From Nitrospira sp. (GTDB lineage: Bacteria; Nitrospirota; Nitrospiria; Nitrospirales; Nitrospiraceae): a DNA stretch of 64,000 bases. The notes under the pieces were generated by a model. That model was not told the origin of the DNA, did not search any database, and worked only from the letters and a program-made list of their open reading frames with translations. The DNA is taken from NCBI GenBank assembly GCA_036984305.1, contig BQWY01000001.1, forward strand, positions 2,873,501 through 2,937,500. Reading direction: 5' to 3'. Of the stretch, positions 26,082 through 35,320 are shown in pieces. Both the position numbers and the translations under genes were made by a program. Numbering within the stretch: the stretch's first letter is position 1; each line of letters starts with the position of its first letter.

Positions 26082-27364
26082 TCGATTCCTCCTTCAGGCA
26101 TCGCGGCCGCCATCCGCGAGAGCCGGGTCGGGCGGCGGGCCGACAGACGGCGATAGTCATCCGGCTTGGCGACAATCTCCTCTCCAATTTCGCCGACACC
26201 GCAAATCAGCCTGGCGAGACGGTCGGGCGTCGCCACCTCGATCGCTCCGCGCGCGTCCTGACTGGCGGTCACATAGGACACGGGGAGCGCGCTTCGAAGC
26301 GCGATATCCAAGATCCTGCCATGGCGATTCGTTTCGTCCAATTTCGAAAAAAGCAGGCGGTGTACGGGGACACCCGCCACGGAGTGCATGAAGTCCTCGA
26401 AGTCCTGGCGCAGCGTCTGGGCCGGAAGAACCAGATGGACCTCCACGAAGCTGTCCTGTGAAAACCATGCCTGCCACTGCTGGACGGCACGGCCATCGCG
26501 CACGTTCCGCCCCGGCGTATCGATCAGAATGATGTCGTCCTCTCCATGACTGCTCACCAAGGCCGCGAGTTCCCGAGGGGTCCGAACAATGTCCAAACGC
26601 GCGCCGAGTTCGACCGCCGTGATCTGCAATGAATCCACGACGGGCGTCCGTTCCGGTTCCAATTTGGCTACGGTCACACGCGCGTCTGCGCTCTGTACGT
26701 ACTGGGCTGTGAGCTTTGAGACCGCCAAGGTCTTACCGGATCCGGTCGGACCGATGACCGCCACGCACCTGGCACGTCCCCGGCCCGCCGCTTGCGGGAC
26801 TCGCATCCGAAGTCGTTTCGTGACGACGTCCTGGAGCGCGGTTCGTAGGCTCGCATCGGACTGCGAGCGACGGACCGCGCCTTGTGTCATGACGTCCGCC
26901 ATCAATCGGCACGCGGTGCCGGGCTCGCATCCCCGAGCCTCCAATTCGGCACGCAGGCGAGCCGGTCCGTCGCCGCCTAAACGGGCATGATCGGAAACCT
27001 CGTCGTCCGCGTCCAAACCATCGTCTTCGCTGCGGACATCTATGTGGTGCTTGGCGTGGTGCTCCTGCAATGTCGTGGCGAGGACCCGATCGAACACGCT
27101 TTCGATGGCGGCGCGGTGGCCATGTTGAGGAAGTGTCGGGTCCGCCGTTCTGGTGGCATTGTCTGGAGTTCGACGATCGCCTGCACCTCGTGGACGGTCC
27201 ACCGCCGCCTGCACACGCACAGTGGGCCGGCCAAATGGGTGGAGCAGCGTCCGGCCGGTGCGGGTATGGGTCGTGTCGAGAATAATGGCATCAGCCCCCA
27301 TCTCGGCCTTGATAGCGGCAAAGGCCTCCTGCAGCGTCTCCGCCTGGTAGGTTTTCATTCGCAT
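26066..27364 (-). CDS. flhF: Polar flagellum GTPase FlhF
   Basis: An SRP-type GTPase of 432 residues. The N-terminal MKTYQAETLQEAFAAIKAEM with GADAIILDT is the standard FlhF opening, followed by a basic, variable B domain. The NG domain begins near residue 155; the P-loop reads IGPTGSGKTLAVSKLTAQY and the G3 box IILIDTPGRN, with proline in place of the usual alanine in DTAGR. Later LLFSKLDETNRHG contains the TKxD-like SKLD specificity motif. FlhF recruits the first basal body proteins to the pole. It lies between flhA and flhG. Confidence 0.94.
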   Translation of the reverse strand: MRMKTYQAETLQEAFAAIKAEMGADAIILDTTHTRTGRTLLHPFGRPTVRVQAAVDRPRGAGDRRTPDNATRTADPTLPQHGHRAAIESVFDRVLATTLQEHHAKHHIDVRSEDDGLDADDEVSDHARLGGDGPARLRAELEARGCEPGTACRLMADVMTQGAVRRSQSDASLRTALQDVVTKRLRMRVPQAAGRGRARCVAVIGPTGSGKTLAVSKLTAQYVQSADARVTVAKLEPERTPVVDSLQITAVELGARLDIVRTPRELAALVSSHGEDDIILIDTPGRNVRDGRAVQQWQAWFSQDSFVEVHLVLPAQTLRQDFEDFMHSVAGVPVHRLLFSKLDETNRHGRILDIALRSALPVSYVTASQDARGAIEVATPDRLARLICGVGEIGEEIVAKPDDYRRLSARRPTRLSRMAAAMPEGGIEWNRP

Positions 27365-27460
27365 AATTCGTCGACTCTTACCTCAACCTACCGGGTACAC
27401 AGTAGTGACTTCCTTCGCTATTCCTCACGTGCCACTCCTCACTTCTCACCCATCCGACGG

Positions 27461-29557
27461 TTAGACGCCTTCCTCCGAGAATCGGATCGTCTCCATCGCC
27501 ACGATCTTGGCCATACTGTCAATCTCGTTCAGAGCGAGAACGGGTACGGATTGCAAGACTCGCGCGGTCAGACGCCGGAGGTGCCGGCGTAACGCCGGAG
27601 AACAGAGCACGACCGGTTGCTGCCCGCGCGCGGCGACTCGCTCCGCCGCCTGTTTGAGGCCTGTCAACAACCGATGTGAGGTGGATGGCTCCAGCGACCA
27701 GTATCCGGCCTGTCCCGAACTCATCTGCTCCACCAGCGCCCGATCCAATCGAGGATCCAGATTGATCACGGAGAGCGCGCCGTCGGAGGCCACATACAAA
27801 TGCGTAATGACCCGGGCGAGAGCTTGACGGACCACTTCAGTCAGTTGCTCCGGATCCTTCGTCGCGCCGGCATAGTCGGCCACGACCTCAAGGATGGTCC
27901 GAAGATCTCGAATGGGTACACCCTCTTGCAACAAGTTGCACAGGATTCTCACCAGCGAACCCAACGGCACGAGAGCGGGCACGACATCTTCGATGACCTT
28001 CGGATGCGACTTGGCCAATTCATCGAGGAGGGCCTGTACCTCCTGCCGCCCTAACAATTCGTGAGCGTAGCGTTTGATGATCTCCGAGAGATGCGTCGCG
28101 ATGGCGGAGCCGGGATCGACCACGGTGTAGCCGGCCATCTGCGCCTGTTCGCGCGCCGCCTCTTGAATCCACAATGCCGGGAGTCCAAAGGCCGGCTCCT
28201 TCGTGGGAATCCCTTTCACGACGCCTTTCTGCGCTGTCCCGGGATCAATCGCCAGCAAGTGACCCGGCAGCAATTCGCTACGGACCAATTCGATGCCTTT
28301 CAAGAGCACGGCATATTCATTCGGTCGCAACTGCAAATTGTCGCGAAGGTGGATGGGCGGGACCAAGAACCCTAATTCACCGGCGATCTGCCGCCGAACC
28401 CCTTTGATGCGCTCGAGCAATGGCCCTCCTTCCCGACCCTCGACCAACCCGATGAGACCGTAGCCAACCTGAACTTCCATCAGGTCGACGGGCACGACTT
28501 TGGGGGACGCGTCTTCCGCTTTGGGCGCAGGAGGCGGCGGGACCAGTTTCTCTTCCAGCTCAGCCTGCTCGCGTTGCCTCATATCGTAGGCGACCCAACC
28601 CGCGATCGATCCCAGCGTCAGAAAGGCGACATGCGGCAACCCCGGGATGAAGCCCAGCGCCAACAATATAGCGGCGGCCGCTCCCAACGCCTTTGACGAG
28701 ATCATGACTTGCCGGGCAATCTCCTGCCCGAGGTTCGTCTCCGTCGCGGCCCTCGTCACCACGATACCGGCCGCCGTGGACACGATCAGAGCAGGGACCT
28801 GCGCGACGAGGCCCTCGCCGATCGTCAGCAGCGTGTAGTTGGCTGCCGCGGACGCGACGTCCATGTGCTGCTGCAACACGCCGATGGTCAACCCACCGAC
28901 GATGTTCACAAGAATAATGATGACGGCGGCAATGGCATCTCCCCGCACGAACTTGCTCGCACCGTCCATCGATCCGTAGAAGTCGGCCTCATCGGCGATT
29001 TCTTTTCTGCGTCGTCGGGCCTCGGTCTCGTTGATGAGGCCGGCGTTCAAGTCGGCATCGATACTCATTTGCTTGCCCGGCATGGCGTCCAACGTGAACC
29101 GCGCGGCCACTTCCGCTACCCGGCCCGCGCCCTTCGTCACGACCACGAAGTTGATCACCACCAAGATGACGAACACCACCAGTCCGACGGTATAGTTCCC
29201 ACCGACGACGAAGCTCCCGAAGGACTGGATGACTTCACCCGCCGCCGCTGGCCCCTCGTTACCGTGGAGCAAGATCAAGCGCGTCGAAGCAATGTTGAGG
29301 GACAGGCGAAAGAGCGTCACCATCAGAAGAACGGAAGGAAACACGGAAAATTCGAGCGGCTTCCTGACTTGCATGCCGACTAGAAGGACGATAATCGACA
29401 GGGCAATGTTGAACGCCAGCAGCAAGTCCAGCATCACACGCGGCAGCGGCAGAAGCATGATCATCAGGATGACCACGACTCCAACCGACATCAACACGTC
29501 GCTATGGCGTAGCCAGTCCCACCGGAGATTCGAGGGCGTGTCGGATACGCTATTCAC
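27461..29557 (-). CDS. flhA: Flagellar export gate protein FlhA
   Basis: A 698-residue protein with a GTG start behind GGAGGAGC. The first 310 residues hold about eight membrane helices (from VLMSVGVVVILMIMLLPLPR on), with the FHIPEP-type conserved loop region VARFTLDAMPGKQMSIDADL and NAGLINETEARRRR. The cytoplasmic part from about residue 340 contains VGYGLIGLVEGREGG and the ring-forming domains. FlhA forms the nonameric ring that receives substrates from FliI/FliH and chaperones and uses the proton gradient. The 96-base gap before flhF contains short GTGAG-rich repeats but no gene. Confidence 0.96.
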   Translation of the reverse strand: MNSVSDTPSNLRWDWLRHSDVLMSVGVVVILMIMLLPLPRVMLDLLLAFNIALSIIVLLVGMQVRKPLEFSVFPSVLLMVTLFRLSLNIASTRLILLHGNEGPAAAGEVIQSFGSFVVGGNYTVGLVVFVILVVINFVVVTKGAGRVAEVAARFTLDAMPGKQMSIDADLNAGLINETEARRRRKEIADEADFYGSMDGASKFVRGDAIAAVIIILVNIVGGLTIGVLQQHMDVASAAANYTLLTIGEGLVAQVPALIVSTAAGIVVTRAATETNLGQEIARQVMISSKALGAAAAILLALGFIPGLPHVAFLTLGSIAGWVAYDMRQREQAELEEKLVPPPPAPKAEDASPKVVPVDLMEVQVGYGLIGLVEGREGGPLLERIKGVRRQIAGELGFLVPPIHLRDNLQLRPNEYAVLLKGIELVRSELLPGHLLAIDPGTAQKGVVKGIPTKEPAFGLPALWIQEAAREQAQMAGYTVVDPGSAIATHLSEIIKRYAHELLGRQEVQALLDELAKSHPKVIEDVVPALVPLGSLVRILCNLLQEGVPIRDLRTILEVVADYAGATKDPEQLTEVVRQALARVITHLYVASDGALSVINLDPRLDRALVEQMSSGQAGYWSLEPSTSHRLLTGLKQAAERVAARGQQPVVLCSPALRRHLRRLTARVLQSVPVLALNEIDSMAKIVAMETIRFSEEGV

Positions 29558-29580
29558 GGTCGGAGCTCCTCCTCATCGCG

Positions 29581-30663
29581 CTACCCCCGTCCGACCGTTC
29601 GGTTTTTAGCGCGATACACGAGCGCCAGAATCTCCGCCACGGCCCGATACAGGTCGAGCGGGATCTCCTTGCCGATATCCACCAATTTGTACAAACTCCG
29701 CGCCACCGGAGGCCGCTCGATCACCATGACGCCGTGCTCGCGGGCGATTTCTTTAATCCGCTCTGCGATGAAACCCGCACCTTTGGCGACCACGACCGGG
29801 GCCGCCATCATTTCCTCATACCGCAGAGCCACGGCAATGTGCGTGGGATTGGTAACGACGACGGTCGCCTTCGGTACGGCGGCCATCATCCGCTTGCGAG
29901 CCGCGTCGCGTTGCAACGTGCGAATCCTCGATCGGATTTGCGGGTCGCCTTCAGCCTCGCGCGTTTCTTCCTTCAGTTCCTGCTTCGACATGCGCAGGCC
30001 TCGTTGCCATTCGAAACGCTGGTAGCCGTAATCCAAGACGGCCAGCCCCACCAGCAACAGTCCACTCCAGAGGGTCACAGTGAGCATCAACGACCCGGTC
30101 GTGCCGAGGATGCCCGCCACGTCCAACTGCACCCATTCGGTAAGGTGGCGAACATCGGCGCGCGCTGCGACAAACGCGGTGACGGCGATCAGCGAGACCT
30201 TCAGAAACGCCTTCACCAATTCGACAACCGAGCGCCACGTCACCAGGCGCTTGAAGCCGCTGAGAGGGCTTAGCCGCGTGAGATCAAGAGTGAGACCTTC
30301 CGAACGCCAGTTGAACCCCGTTTGAAGCAAGCTGAGCCCGGTCGCCGTCACGGCCACGCAGACCATGAGAGGCAATACGAGCATGAGCGAATCCGTACCC
30401 AACTTGAAAAACACCCGTTGGAGCGCTTCTGGCGACCATATCACCCCTCCGGCGGCACGGCCCGCCATCCCCAGCCACTCGCGCATAATCATGACGACAC
30501 GCGTGATCGCCAGATCCGACATGCTGTACAGGAGTATCAGCGCCACCATCAGCGTGCCGGCCATGGTCAGATCACGGCTCATCGGAACCTGGCCCTTTCG
30601 TCTCGCCTGATCCAGTCGTCTCGCACTCGGTTGTTCTGTTCTCGATTCTTGATCGTCACTCAT
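29581..30663 (-). CDS. flhB: Export switch protein FlhB
   Basis: The ATG at MSDDQESRTEQPSARRLDQA gives 360 residues; a TTG two codons earlier is possible. Four membrane helices occupy about 35-215. The conserved autocleavage site reads VVVTNPTHIAVALRY, with NPTH intact, so the protein can cut itself and switch export from rod/hook to filament substrates. EAEGDPQIRSRIR and GAGFIAERIKEIAREHGV are further family blocks. It interacts with FliK, encoded at 37178-38605. Confidence 0.96.
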   Translation of the reverse strand: MSDDQESRTEQPSARRLDQARRKGQVPMSRDLTMAGTLMVALILLYSMSDLAITRVVMIMREWLGMAGRAAGGVIWSPEALQRVFFKLGTDSLMLVLPLMVCVAVTATGLSLLQTGFNWRSEGLTLDLTRLSPLSGFKRLVTWRSVVELVKAFLKVSLIAVTAFVAARADVRHLTEWVQLDVAGILGTTGSLMLTVTLWSGLLLVGLAVLDYGYQRFEWQRGLRMSKQELKEETREAEGDPQIRSRIRTLQRDAARKRMMAAVPKATVVVTNPTHIAVALRYEEMMAAPVVVAKGAGFIAERIKEIAREHGVMVIERPPVARSLYKLVDIGKEIPLDLYRAVAEILALVYRAKNRTVGRG

Positions 30664-31438
30664 GTGCAAGATCCCGCATCACGCCGTCGAGTGCCCGCAC
30701 GAGCGATTCGAACTCTGCTGCGTAGACCCCCGCCATCGAGGGCAATGCCAACCCTAACGCCAACAAGCCCAACCCGATCGTCAACGGAAAACTGAGTACG
30801 AACATGTTCAACTGGCTGACGGTTCGCCCCATGAGGCCCATGGCCAATTGCACCGTGAGCGTGACGATCACCACAGGGGCGGCCAACTTGACCGCCACGA
30901 CGAACATGTTGCCGAAGAGCTTGACAACATCCTCCAGCAGGCTCGTGCCCAGCGTCGCGCCGAAGACGGGTATGATCCGGAAGCTCTCTCCCACGGCATG
31001 CACCAACGTCACGTGCAGATTCAACGCCAGAAACAACAGCGCCACAATCGTGGTTTGGAATTGGGCGACCAGCGGTAGCTGGCGCCCGCTGGCCGGATCG
31101 AACAACTGGGCCACTCCGAACCCCATTTGGTTGCCCATCATCTCCCCGGCGACTTCGAATCCGGCGAACAGACTCTGCACGACCAATCCAAGCACCACGC
31201 CGATGAGTGCTTCCGCGAGCAATCCGAGGGCCAGCGCCGCCGGCTCTCGCGGCACCGCCACGGCCGGGATGAACGGCATCACCGTCACCGCCGTCGCGAC
31301 CGCCAATGCCAGCTTGACCCGGGCAGGCACCGTCCGTGCCCCGAGGAACGGAAAGACGACAAGAATCGCCCCCACGCGGGCCAAGGCGACCGCAAAGACC
31401 TCGAACTGCGGCAGGGCCAGATGGATGGCATGGATCAT
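30656..31438 (-). CDS. fliR: Flagellar export protein FliR
   Basis: A hydrophobic protein of about 260 residues with six membrane segments. Typical marks are the N-terminal FEVFAVALARVGAILVVFPF, VRIGLALALA-like VPARVKLALAVATAVT, and EVAGEMMGNQMGFGVAQLFDP. A GTG three codons earlier is also possible. FliR joins FliP and FliQ in the export gate core. The end overlaps the flhB start by 8 bases. Confidence 0.95.
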   Translation of the reverse strand: MIHAIHLALPQFEVFAVALARVGAILVVFPFLGARTVPARVKLALAVATAVTVMPFIPAVAVPREPAALALGLLAEALIGVVLGLVVQSLFAGFEVAGEMMGNQMGFGVAQLFDPASGRQLPLVAQFQTTIVALLFLALNLHVTLVHAVGESFRIIPVFGATLGTSLLEDVVKLFGNMFVVAVKLAAPVVIVTLTVQLAMGLMGRTVSQLNMFVLSFPLTIGLGLLALGLALPSMAGVYAAEFESLVRALDGVMRDLAHE

Positions 31439-31450
31439 CGGTGGCACCGA

Positions 31451-31720
31451 TCAGCGCGCGTAATCCGGGATGCTCGTCAGAAGCGTCGTCATGAATCCGG
31501 TCAAGAGGCCCAACATCCAGGGGAAAAACAGCATTGTGGCAAGGAACAGCCCCAAGAGTTTCGGCACGAACGACAACGTCGCTTCGTTGATCTGCGTCAA
31601 GGCTTGGAACAGACTGACCATCAAACCGATCACCATGCTCATACCCAGCATCGGCGCGGATACCAACAGAATGATCTCAATGGCCCGCCGACCGAGTTCA
31701 ACGACCGTATCTGGCGTCAT
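31451..31720 (-). CDS. fliQ: Flagellar export protein FliQ
   Basis: An 89-residue protein with two membrane helices (about 13-38 and 52-78). It begins MTPDTVVELGRRAIEIILLV and has LGMSMVIGLMVSLFQALTQI and NEATLSFVPKLLGLF, the conserved FliQ core. Four copies surround FliP/FliR in the export gate. It is set apart from fliP by 206 bases holding a palindromic repeat, unusual in an otherwise compact operon. Confidence 0.95.
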   Translation of the reverse strand: MTPDTVVELGRRAIEIILLVSAPMLGMSMVIGLMVSLFQALTQINEATLSFVPKLLGLFLATMLFFPWMLGLLTGFMTTLLTSIPDYAR

Positions 31721-31800
31721 GCCTCAGAACTCCTCTCATACGACTGCTCGTTTCTCGCTCTCGGTCCCGGGTGCTTGTTACTGAGTGCCGGCGTTGTCGG

Positions 31801-31923
31801 TTCGCGAGTGTTCAAAATGGTCTTCCGGCAAGGCCACAGCGAGCGAATGCCGAGGCGTACTCTTTTTCGTACGTCGAGGCGTTGAGCGATGCGAGAACGC
31901 TGCTGGAAGCCATTTTCAACACC
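31801..31923. repeat. Intergenic imperfect palindrome between fliP and fliQ
   Basis: The outer arms GTGTTCAAAATGG with TCTTCCGGCA (31808-31830) and its near complement GCTGGAAGC with CATTTTCAACACC (31902-31923) enclose about 70 bases. Inside, CGTAC and GTACG flank a TCTTTTTC loop, and two GAGGCG boxes flank this. The whole folds as one long hairpin. It looks like a REP/MITE-type intergenic element of a kind I associate with Nitrospira genomes (memory, unverified). No transposase gene is nearby. Confidence 0.6.
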
Positions 31924-31926
31924 CGT

Positions 31927-32685
31927 CTACTGGAAGCTGCGGACCATCGACCCAACGACCAGATACCACCCGTCTGCCAGAACGAAGAGAATCAACTTGA
32001 ATGGCAACGAGATCATGACGGGGGGCAACAGCATCATTCCCATGGACATCAGCACGCTGGCGACGACCATGTCGATAATTAGGAACGGGATGTAGATCAA
32101 AAACCCGATCTGGAAGGAGACGCGGAGTTCGCTCAACATGAACGAGGCCACAATCACGTGCATGGGCAAGTCGTCCATCGTGTCGACCTTTGGGATCCTG
32201 GCCAGTTCGACGAATAGTGAGACGTCCTTTTCGCGCACTTGTTTGAGCATGAATCCTCGAATCGGTGCGGACGCCTTGGTCCAGGCATCCTCGTATCCGA
32301 TCCGTTCGTCGAGAAGCGGTTGCAACGCGTCGCGGTAGACGGCTTGGCCGACGGGGGCCATCACGAACATGGTCAAGAACAGTGCGAGGGTGATCAAAAC
32401 TTGATTAGGCGGCACCTGCTGAGTGCCAAGCGCCTGGCGAAGAAAGGACAGGACGATGACGATTCTCGTAAACGACGTCACCATAATGAACAAGGCCGGA
32501 ACAAACGACAAAACCGTGAGCAGCGCGACGATTTGCAGCACCGCCGCCACGGGCCCCTGTCCTTCGCGGCCAAGATCGATGGTAATGGACGGTCCACTGG
32601 CGGCCGCCGGATCCCCGAACGCCAGGACGAACCACGTCGCCCAACCCAATACCCATGGCACATAGCTCCACACGATCTTAGTCAT
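31927..32685 (-). CDS. fliP: Flagellar export protein FliP
   Basis: About 252 residues with a cleavable signal peptide (MTKIVWSYVPWVLGWATWFV, then LAFGDPAAA), followed by membrane helices with VALLTVLSFVPALFIMVTSF, TRIVIVLSFLRQALG and QQVPPNQVLITLALFLTMFV, all diagnostic for FliP. The C-terminus ends in the usual helix pair VLMSMGMMLLPPVMISLPFK. A GTG five codons earlier is possible. FliP forms the pentameric core of the export gate. It overlaps fliO by a few bases; fliQ is separated by the repeat. Confidence 0.95.
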   Translation of the reverse strand: MTKIVWSYVPWVLGWATWFVLAFGDPAAASGPSITIDLGREGQGPVAAVLQIVALLTVLSFVPALFIMVTSFTRIVIVLSFLRQALGTQQVPPNQVLITLALFLTMFVMAPVGQAVYRDALQPLLDERIGYEDAWTKASAPIRGFMLKQVREKDVSLFVELARIPKVDTMDDLPMHVIVASFMLSELRVSFQIGFLIYIPFLIIDMVVASVLMSMGMMLLPPVMISLPFKLILFVLADGWYLVVGSMVRSFQ

Positions 32686-33034
32686 GTGCGACGTCGACAC
32701 AACGAGGGACGGGCATGAATGTGGTCGAGCCGCGGGTCGCGCCCTGTTTATGGGTATTCCCGGGGAAACCCTCGGGATGAGACACGCGCCCGAGACTGAC
32801 TACTTCATTGGCTCCTGTGCCGACGACCAACCATTCGTCGCCAATGGACACAAGGGAGACCGCCTTTCGGGGACCGAGCGAGGCGGTTGCGACGATGCGG
32901 ATGAGAGGGGTCTGCCCGACGCCGAACAGGGGCGACGTACCAAATCGGCGGAACGCCCAGGCAAGGGCCACCATCAGTCCGAGGACGACCGCAAGAGCGG
33001 CCAGCGTACGAAGTATGCTGTCGTAGAATTCCAC
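32678..33034 (-). CDS. fliO: Flagellar biosynthesis protein FliO
   Basis: A GTG start with AAGGATC upstream gives 118 residues. One membrane helix (TLAALAVVLGLMVALAWAFR) is followed by a small cytoplasmic domain with IRIVATASLGPRKAVSLVSI and DEWLVVGTGANEVVSL, the conserved FliO core. FliO helps FliP oligomerise before the export gate forms. The last 30 residues are variable. It lies in the usual fliN-fliO-fliP order. Confidence 0.9.
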   Translation of the reverse strand: MEFYDSILRTLAALAVVLGLMVALAWAFRRFGTSPLFGVGQTPLIRIVATASLGPRKAVSLVSIGDEWLVVGTGANEVVSLGRVSHPEGFPGNTHKQGATRGSTTFMPVPRCVDVAHD

Positions 33035-33062
33035 CCCGAAGATCCTTTCGACACTCGTCGTG

Positions 33063-33428
33063 CTATCGTAGTTTCTGAATGCGCTCGGCGGGACTGATCA
33101 CGTCCGTGAGCCGGATGCCGAACTTTTCGTTCACGACCACCACTTCACCTCGCGCGACCAGGCGCTGATTGACCAAGACCTCAAGCGGTTCGCCTGCCAT
33201 CTTCTCAAGCTCAATGACGGATCCCTGTCCCAGTTGGAGCAATTCACGAATCTGCATGCGGGTGCTCCCAAGCTGAACCGAGACTTCCATGGGGATGTCC
33301 AGCAGCACATCGAGGTTGCGCGTATTGACCGACCCGTCGCTCGAGTCCGGGGTCGCGGCCGAACTGGCGGCCGTCGCAGTCACTCCGGCCGATTCCAACT
33401 GTGGTTGAGCGTCATCCGTCCCGTCCAT
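33063..33428 (-). CDS. fliN: Flagellar motor switch protein FliN
   Basis: A 121-residue protein with AAGGAG before the ATG. The C-terminal 80 residues are the SpoA (surface presentation) domain: LDVLLDIPMEVSVQLGSTRM, then LLQLGQGSVIELEKMAGEPL and VNQRLVARGEVVVVNEKFGI with RLTDVISP. FliN forms the bottom of the C ring, binds FliH and helps CheY-P binding. It follows fliM after 9 bases. Confidence 0.96.
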   Translation of the reverse strand: MDGTDDAQPQLESAGVTATAASSAATPDSSDGSVNTRNLDVLLDIPMEVSVQLGSTRMQIRELLQLGQGSVIELEKMAGEPLEVLVNQRLVARGEVVVVNEKFGIRLTDVISPAERIQKLR

Positions 33429-33437
33429 CGGATCTCC

Positions 33438-34424
33438 TTACCGCTGTGCCCGCGCCGCCAGGCGCGCAACGCGTAATGCGTGACTCCCCCGCACGATACC
33501 GGCGCTCCCCAGCAGCTTGGGAATGCCTTCCACGAATCCCGTCATCAGTTCGCCGGGACTTTGCTCGAGTACCACGACATCCCCCACGTTGAACGCAAGA
33601 ATGTCCCGTAGCGGGACGTTGGCGGACCCAAGTTCGACGGTGACGCCGACGCGGCAGCCCAACAACTCCTCTCGAAAGCGCACGCCCCAGCCGTTGTCGT
33701 TCTCGAGCTGGTCGGCGAAAAATCCCGCGTTGAGTTTGTCCTTGATGGGTTCGAGCATCGCGTACGGATACATGATGTGGATCTTCTGTGCGCCGGTTCC
33801 CAGATCGACGTTCAGGACGACCGACACGACGATCTCCGGCACCGACACCACCATAGCAAACTGAGGATTACTCTCGGACCGGACGTATTGCACCTTCGCG
33901 GGAATAATGGCGCGCCAAGCCTTTTCCAGATCGGCGATCATCCGCTCCACGATCTGCTTGACGACCCGCACCTGGACGGGTGTGAAATCTCTTCCCTCCG
34001 GTTTGACATGTGTCTGATTAGTCCCGCCGAAATAGTGGTCGACGATGTTGTAGACCAGGGAGGAATCCATGATGATCAACCCGTGTCCTCGAAGCGGCTT
34101 GAGCTGAAAGAGGCTGAGCGAGGACGGCACGGGGATCTTCTTGAGCAGCGCGCCGAACTTAATGATGTCAGTGGATACCGGAGCAAATTCCACGGGCTTA
34201 CGGAGAAAGTTCGCCCACGAGACACCCTGGAGCCGGCAGAATCGATCGCTGATCATCTCGAAGGTCGGCATCCTCCCGCGCAGGATCCGCTCCTGGGAAG
34301 TCAGGTCGTAGGCTTTCGTCCCACCAGGCGGTTCCTCGGCAGCAACCTCGGTTTCAACGTCGCCGCTGTCCATACCCCGCATGAGGGCATCGACTTCATC
34401 CTGAGATAAGACATTTTCGGCCAT
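33438..34424 (-). CDS. fliM: Flagellar motor switch protein FliM
   Basis: The chosen ATG gives 328 residues starting MAENVLSQDEVDALMRGMDS, whose LSQDEVDALM is the N-terminal CheY-P binding peptide; AGAGGGGA lies 8 bases upstream. The middle CheC-like domain includes YDLTSQERILRGRMPTFEMI, and SSLVYNIVDHYFGG. The C-terminal SpoA domain has VTVELGSANVPLRDILAFNV and GDVVVLEQSP. FliM passes the signal of the CheY proteins encoded at 38967 and 41184 to the rotor. Confidence 0.96.
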   Translation of the reverse strand: MAENVLSQDEVDALMRGMDSGDVETEVAAEEPPGGTKAYDLTSQERILRGRMPTFEMISDRFCRLQGVSWANFLRKPVEFAPVSTDIIKFGALLKKIPVPSSLSLFQLKPLRGHGLIIMDSSLVYNIVDHYFGGTNQTHVKPEGRDFTPVQVRVVKQIVERMIADLEKAWRAIIPAKVQYVRSESNPQFAMVVSVPEIVVSVVLNVDLGTGAQKIHIMYPYAMLEPIKDKLNAGFFADQLENDNGWGVRFREELLGCRVGVTVELGSANVPLRDILAFNVGDVVVLEQSPGELMTGFVEGIPKLLGSAGIVRGSHALRVARLAARAQR

Positions 34425-34501
34425 CGAACGATCCCCTCTCTCTCCCGACACTCACGAACGGCCTTCGGCGCAGAACGCCGCCACGAACCCGGCGAAACCC
34501 G

Positions 34502-35050
34502 CTACTGCACAATGAACTCGGTGAAGTACGCTCCGCGCACGCCGCCCTTGGGCAACAGACTGTTGGTTTTGAGAATCAGATCCTCGCGGAGTTGCAGTTT
34601 GCCCTGTGCCGTGCGGATGGATGCCGAATCCTTACTCGAGAGAAGAATCAAGACGGCATCGCGCACCTGCGGCATCCGGGCGGTGAGCGTTTCGACCGTC
34701 TCGGGCCGATCAAGTTCGAGTTTGACGTTCACTTTTAGATAGTGCACGTCGTCGGGGTCGGCGAGGTTGACGACAAACGGGTCGAGATCGAAGATCGGCC
34801 CTGGAGCGCCGTTCGCGCTCGCTCCGCCTTTCTCGCTGTGTCCAGCCGCCTCCTTTGGCGCATCGTGCGACGAATCCGCCGCTACGTCGCCCGATTCCGG
34901 CTTATCATGTCCTTTCGTGAGGCTCATGAATGCGATGGCCCCTCCGATGCCCAGAAGCAGTACGCCGACCACGATGACGACGACCAGCTTGATCGGCAGG
35001 ACCCCCGCCGGGGCCACCACCTTCTTGTCTTCTTCTTTCTCATCAGCCAT
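34502..35050 (-). CDS. fliL: Flagellar basal body protein FliL
   Basis: The ATG at MADEKEEDKKVVAPAGVLPI has AGAGGA upstream and gives 182 residues. One membrane helix (VVVIVVGVLLLGIGGAIAF) is followed by a charged linker and the periplasmic FliL domain: PIFDLDPFVVNLAD, HYLKVNVKLELDRPE and RDAVLILLSSKDSASIRTAQ. FliL surrounds stator units and supports torque. It is the first gene of the operon, 40 bases behind a perfect sigma-54 promoter. Confidence 0.94.
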   Translation of the reverse strand: MADEKEEDKKVVAPAGVLPIKLVVVIVVGVLLLGIGGAIAFMSLTKGHDKPESGDVAADSSHDAPKEAAGHSEKGGASANGAPGPIFDLDPFVVNLADPDDVHYLKVNVKLELDRPETVETLTARMPQVRDAVLILLSSKDSASIRTAQGKLQLREDLILKTNSLLPKGGVRGAYFTEFIVQ

Positions 35051-35089
35051 GGGGATCCTCTTCGCAAATGTGTGTCCGACGGGACGCTG

Positions 35090-35105
35090 TGCAATGGATA
35101 TGCCA
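35090..35105 (-). promoter_or_regulatory. Sigma-54 promoter of the fliL operon
   Basis: The minus strand reads TGGCATATCCATTGCA, a full match to TGGCAYR-N4-TTGCW. The expected start of transcription is about 28 bases before the fliL ATG. The element lies inside a palindrome (GCAATGG, 5 bases, CCATTGC at 35091-35109), so the plus strand also shows GG and GC at sigma-54 spacing, though with a poor -24 box and no gene behind it. Confidence 0.88.
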
Positions 35106-35229
35106 TTGCTCTGATACAGCGCGGGGCGCACATGGACGCGCCAACCGTACGCCATCGTCACCGCCTGGCCCATGCCGCGGCGTCAGCCCGTCAGAAACAA
35201 GGCTCCCGGCGAGCCAGACCCTTGACGGC

Positions 35230-35243
35230 GTCAGATTTCTGAC
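35230..35243. promoter_or_regulatory. Palindrome, possible activator site for the fliL promoter
   Basis: GTCAGATTTCTGAC is a perfect 14-base dyad. It is about 125 bases upstream of the fliL -24 box, a normal distance for a sigma-54 activator. Its CAGA/TCTG core resembles the two dyads upstream of the flgB promoter. A lone GTCAGA half-site is at 35190-35195. Confidence 0.4.
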
Positions 35244-35320
35244 AGGTCGTCTCGCACCGTTGATAGTCGAATCGGCGCCGAAGATGGGTCGATTGGGTGG
35301 TCGGAATAGCGAGGGGCCGC

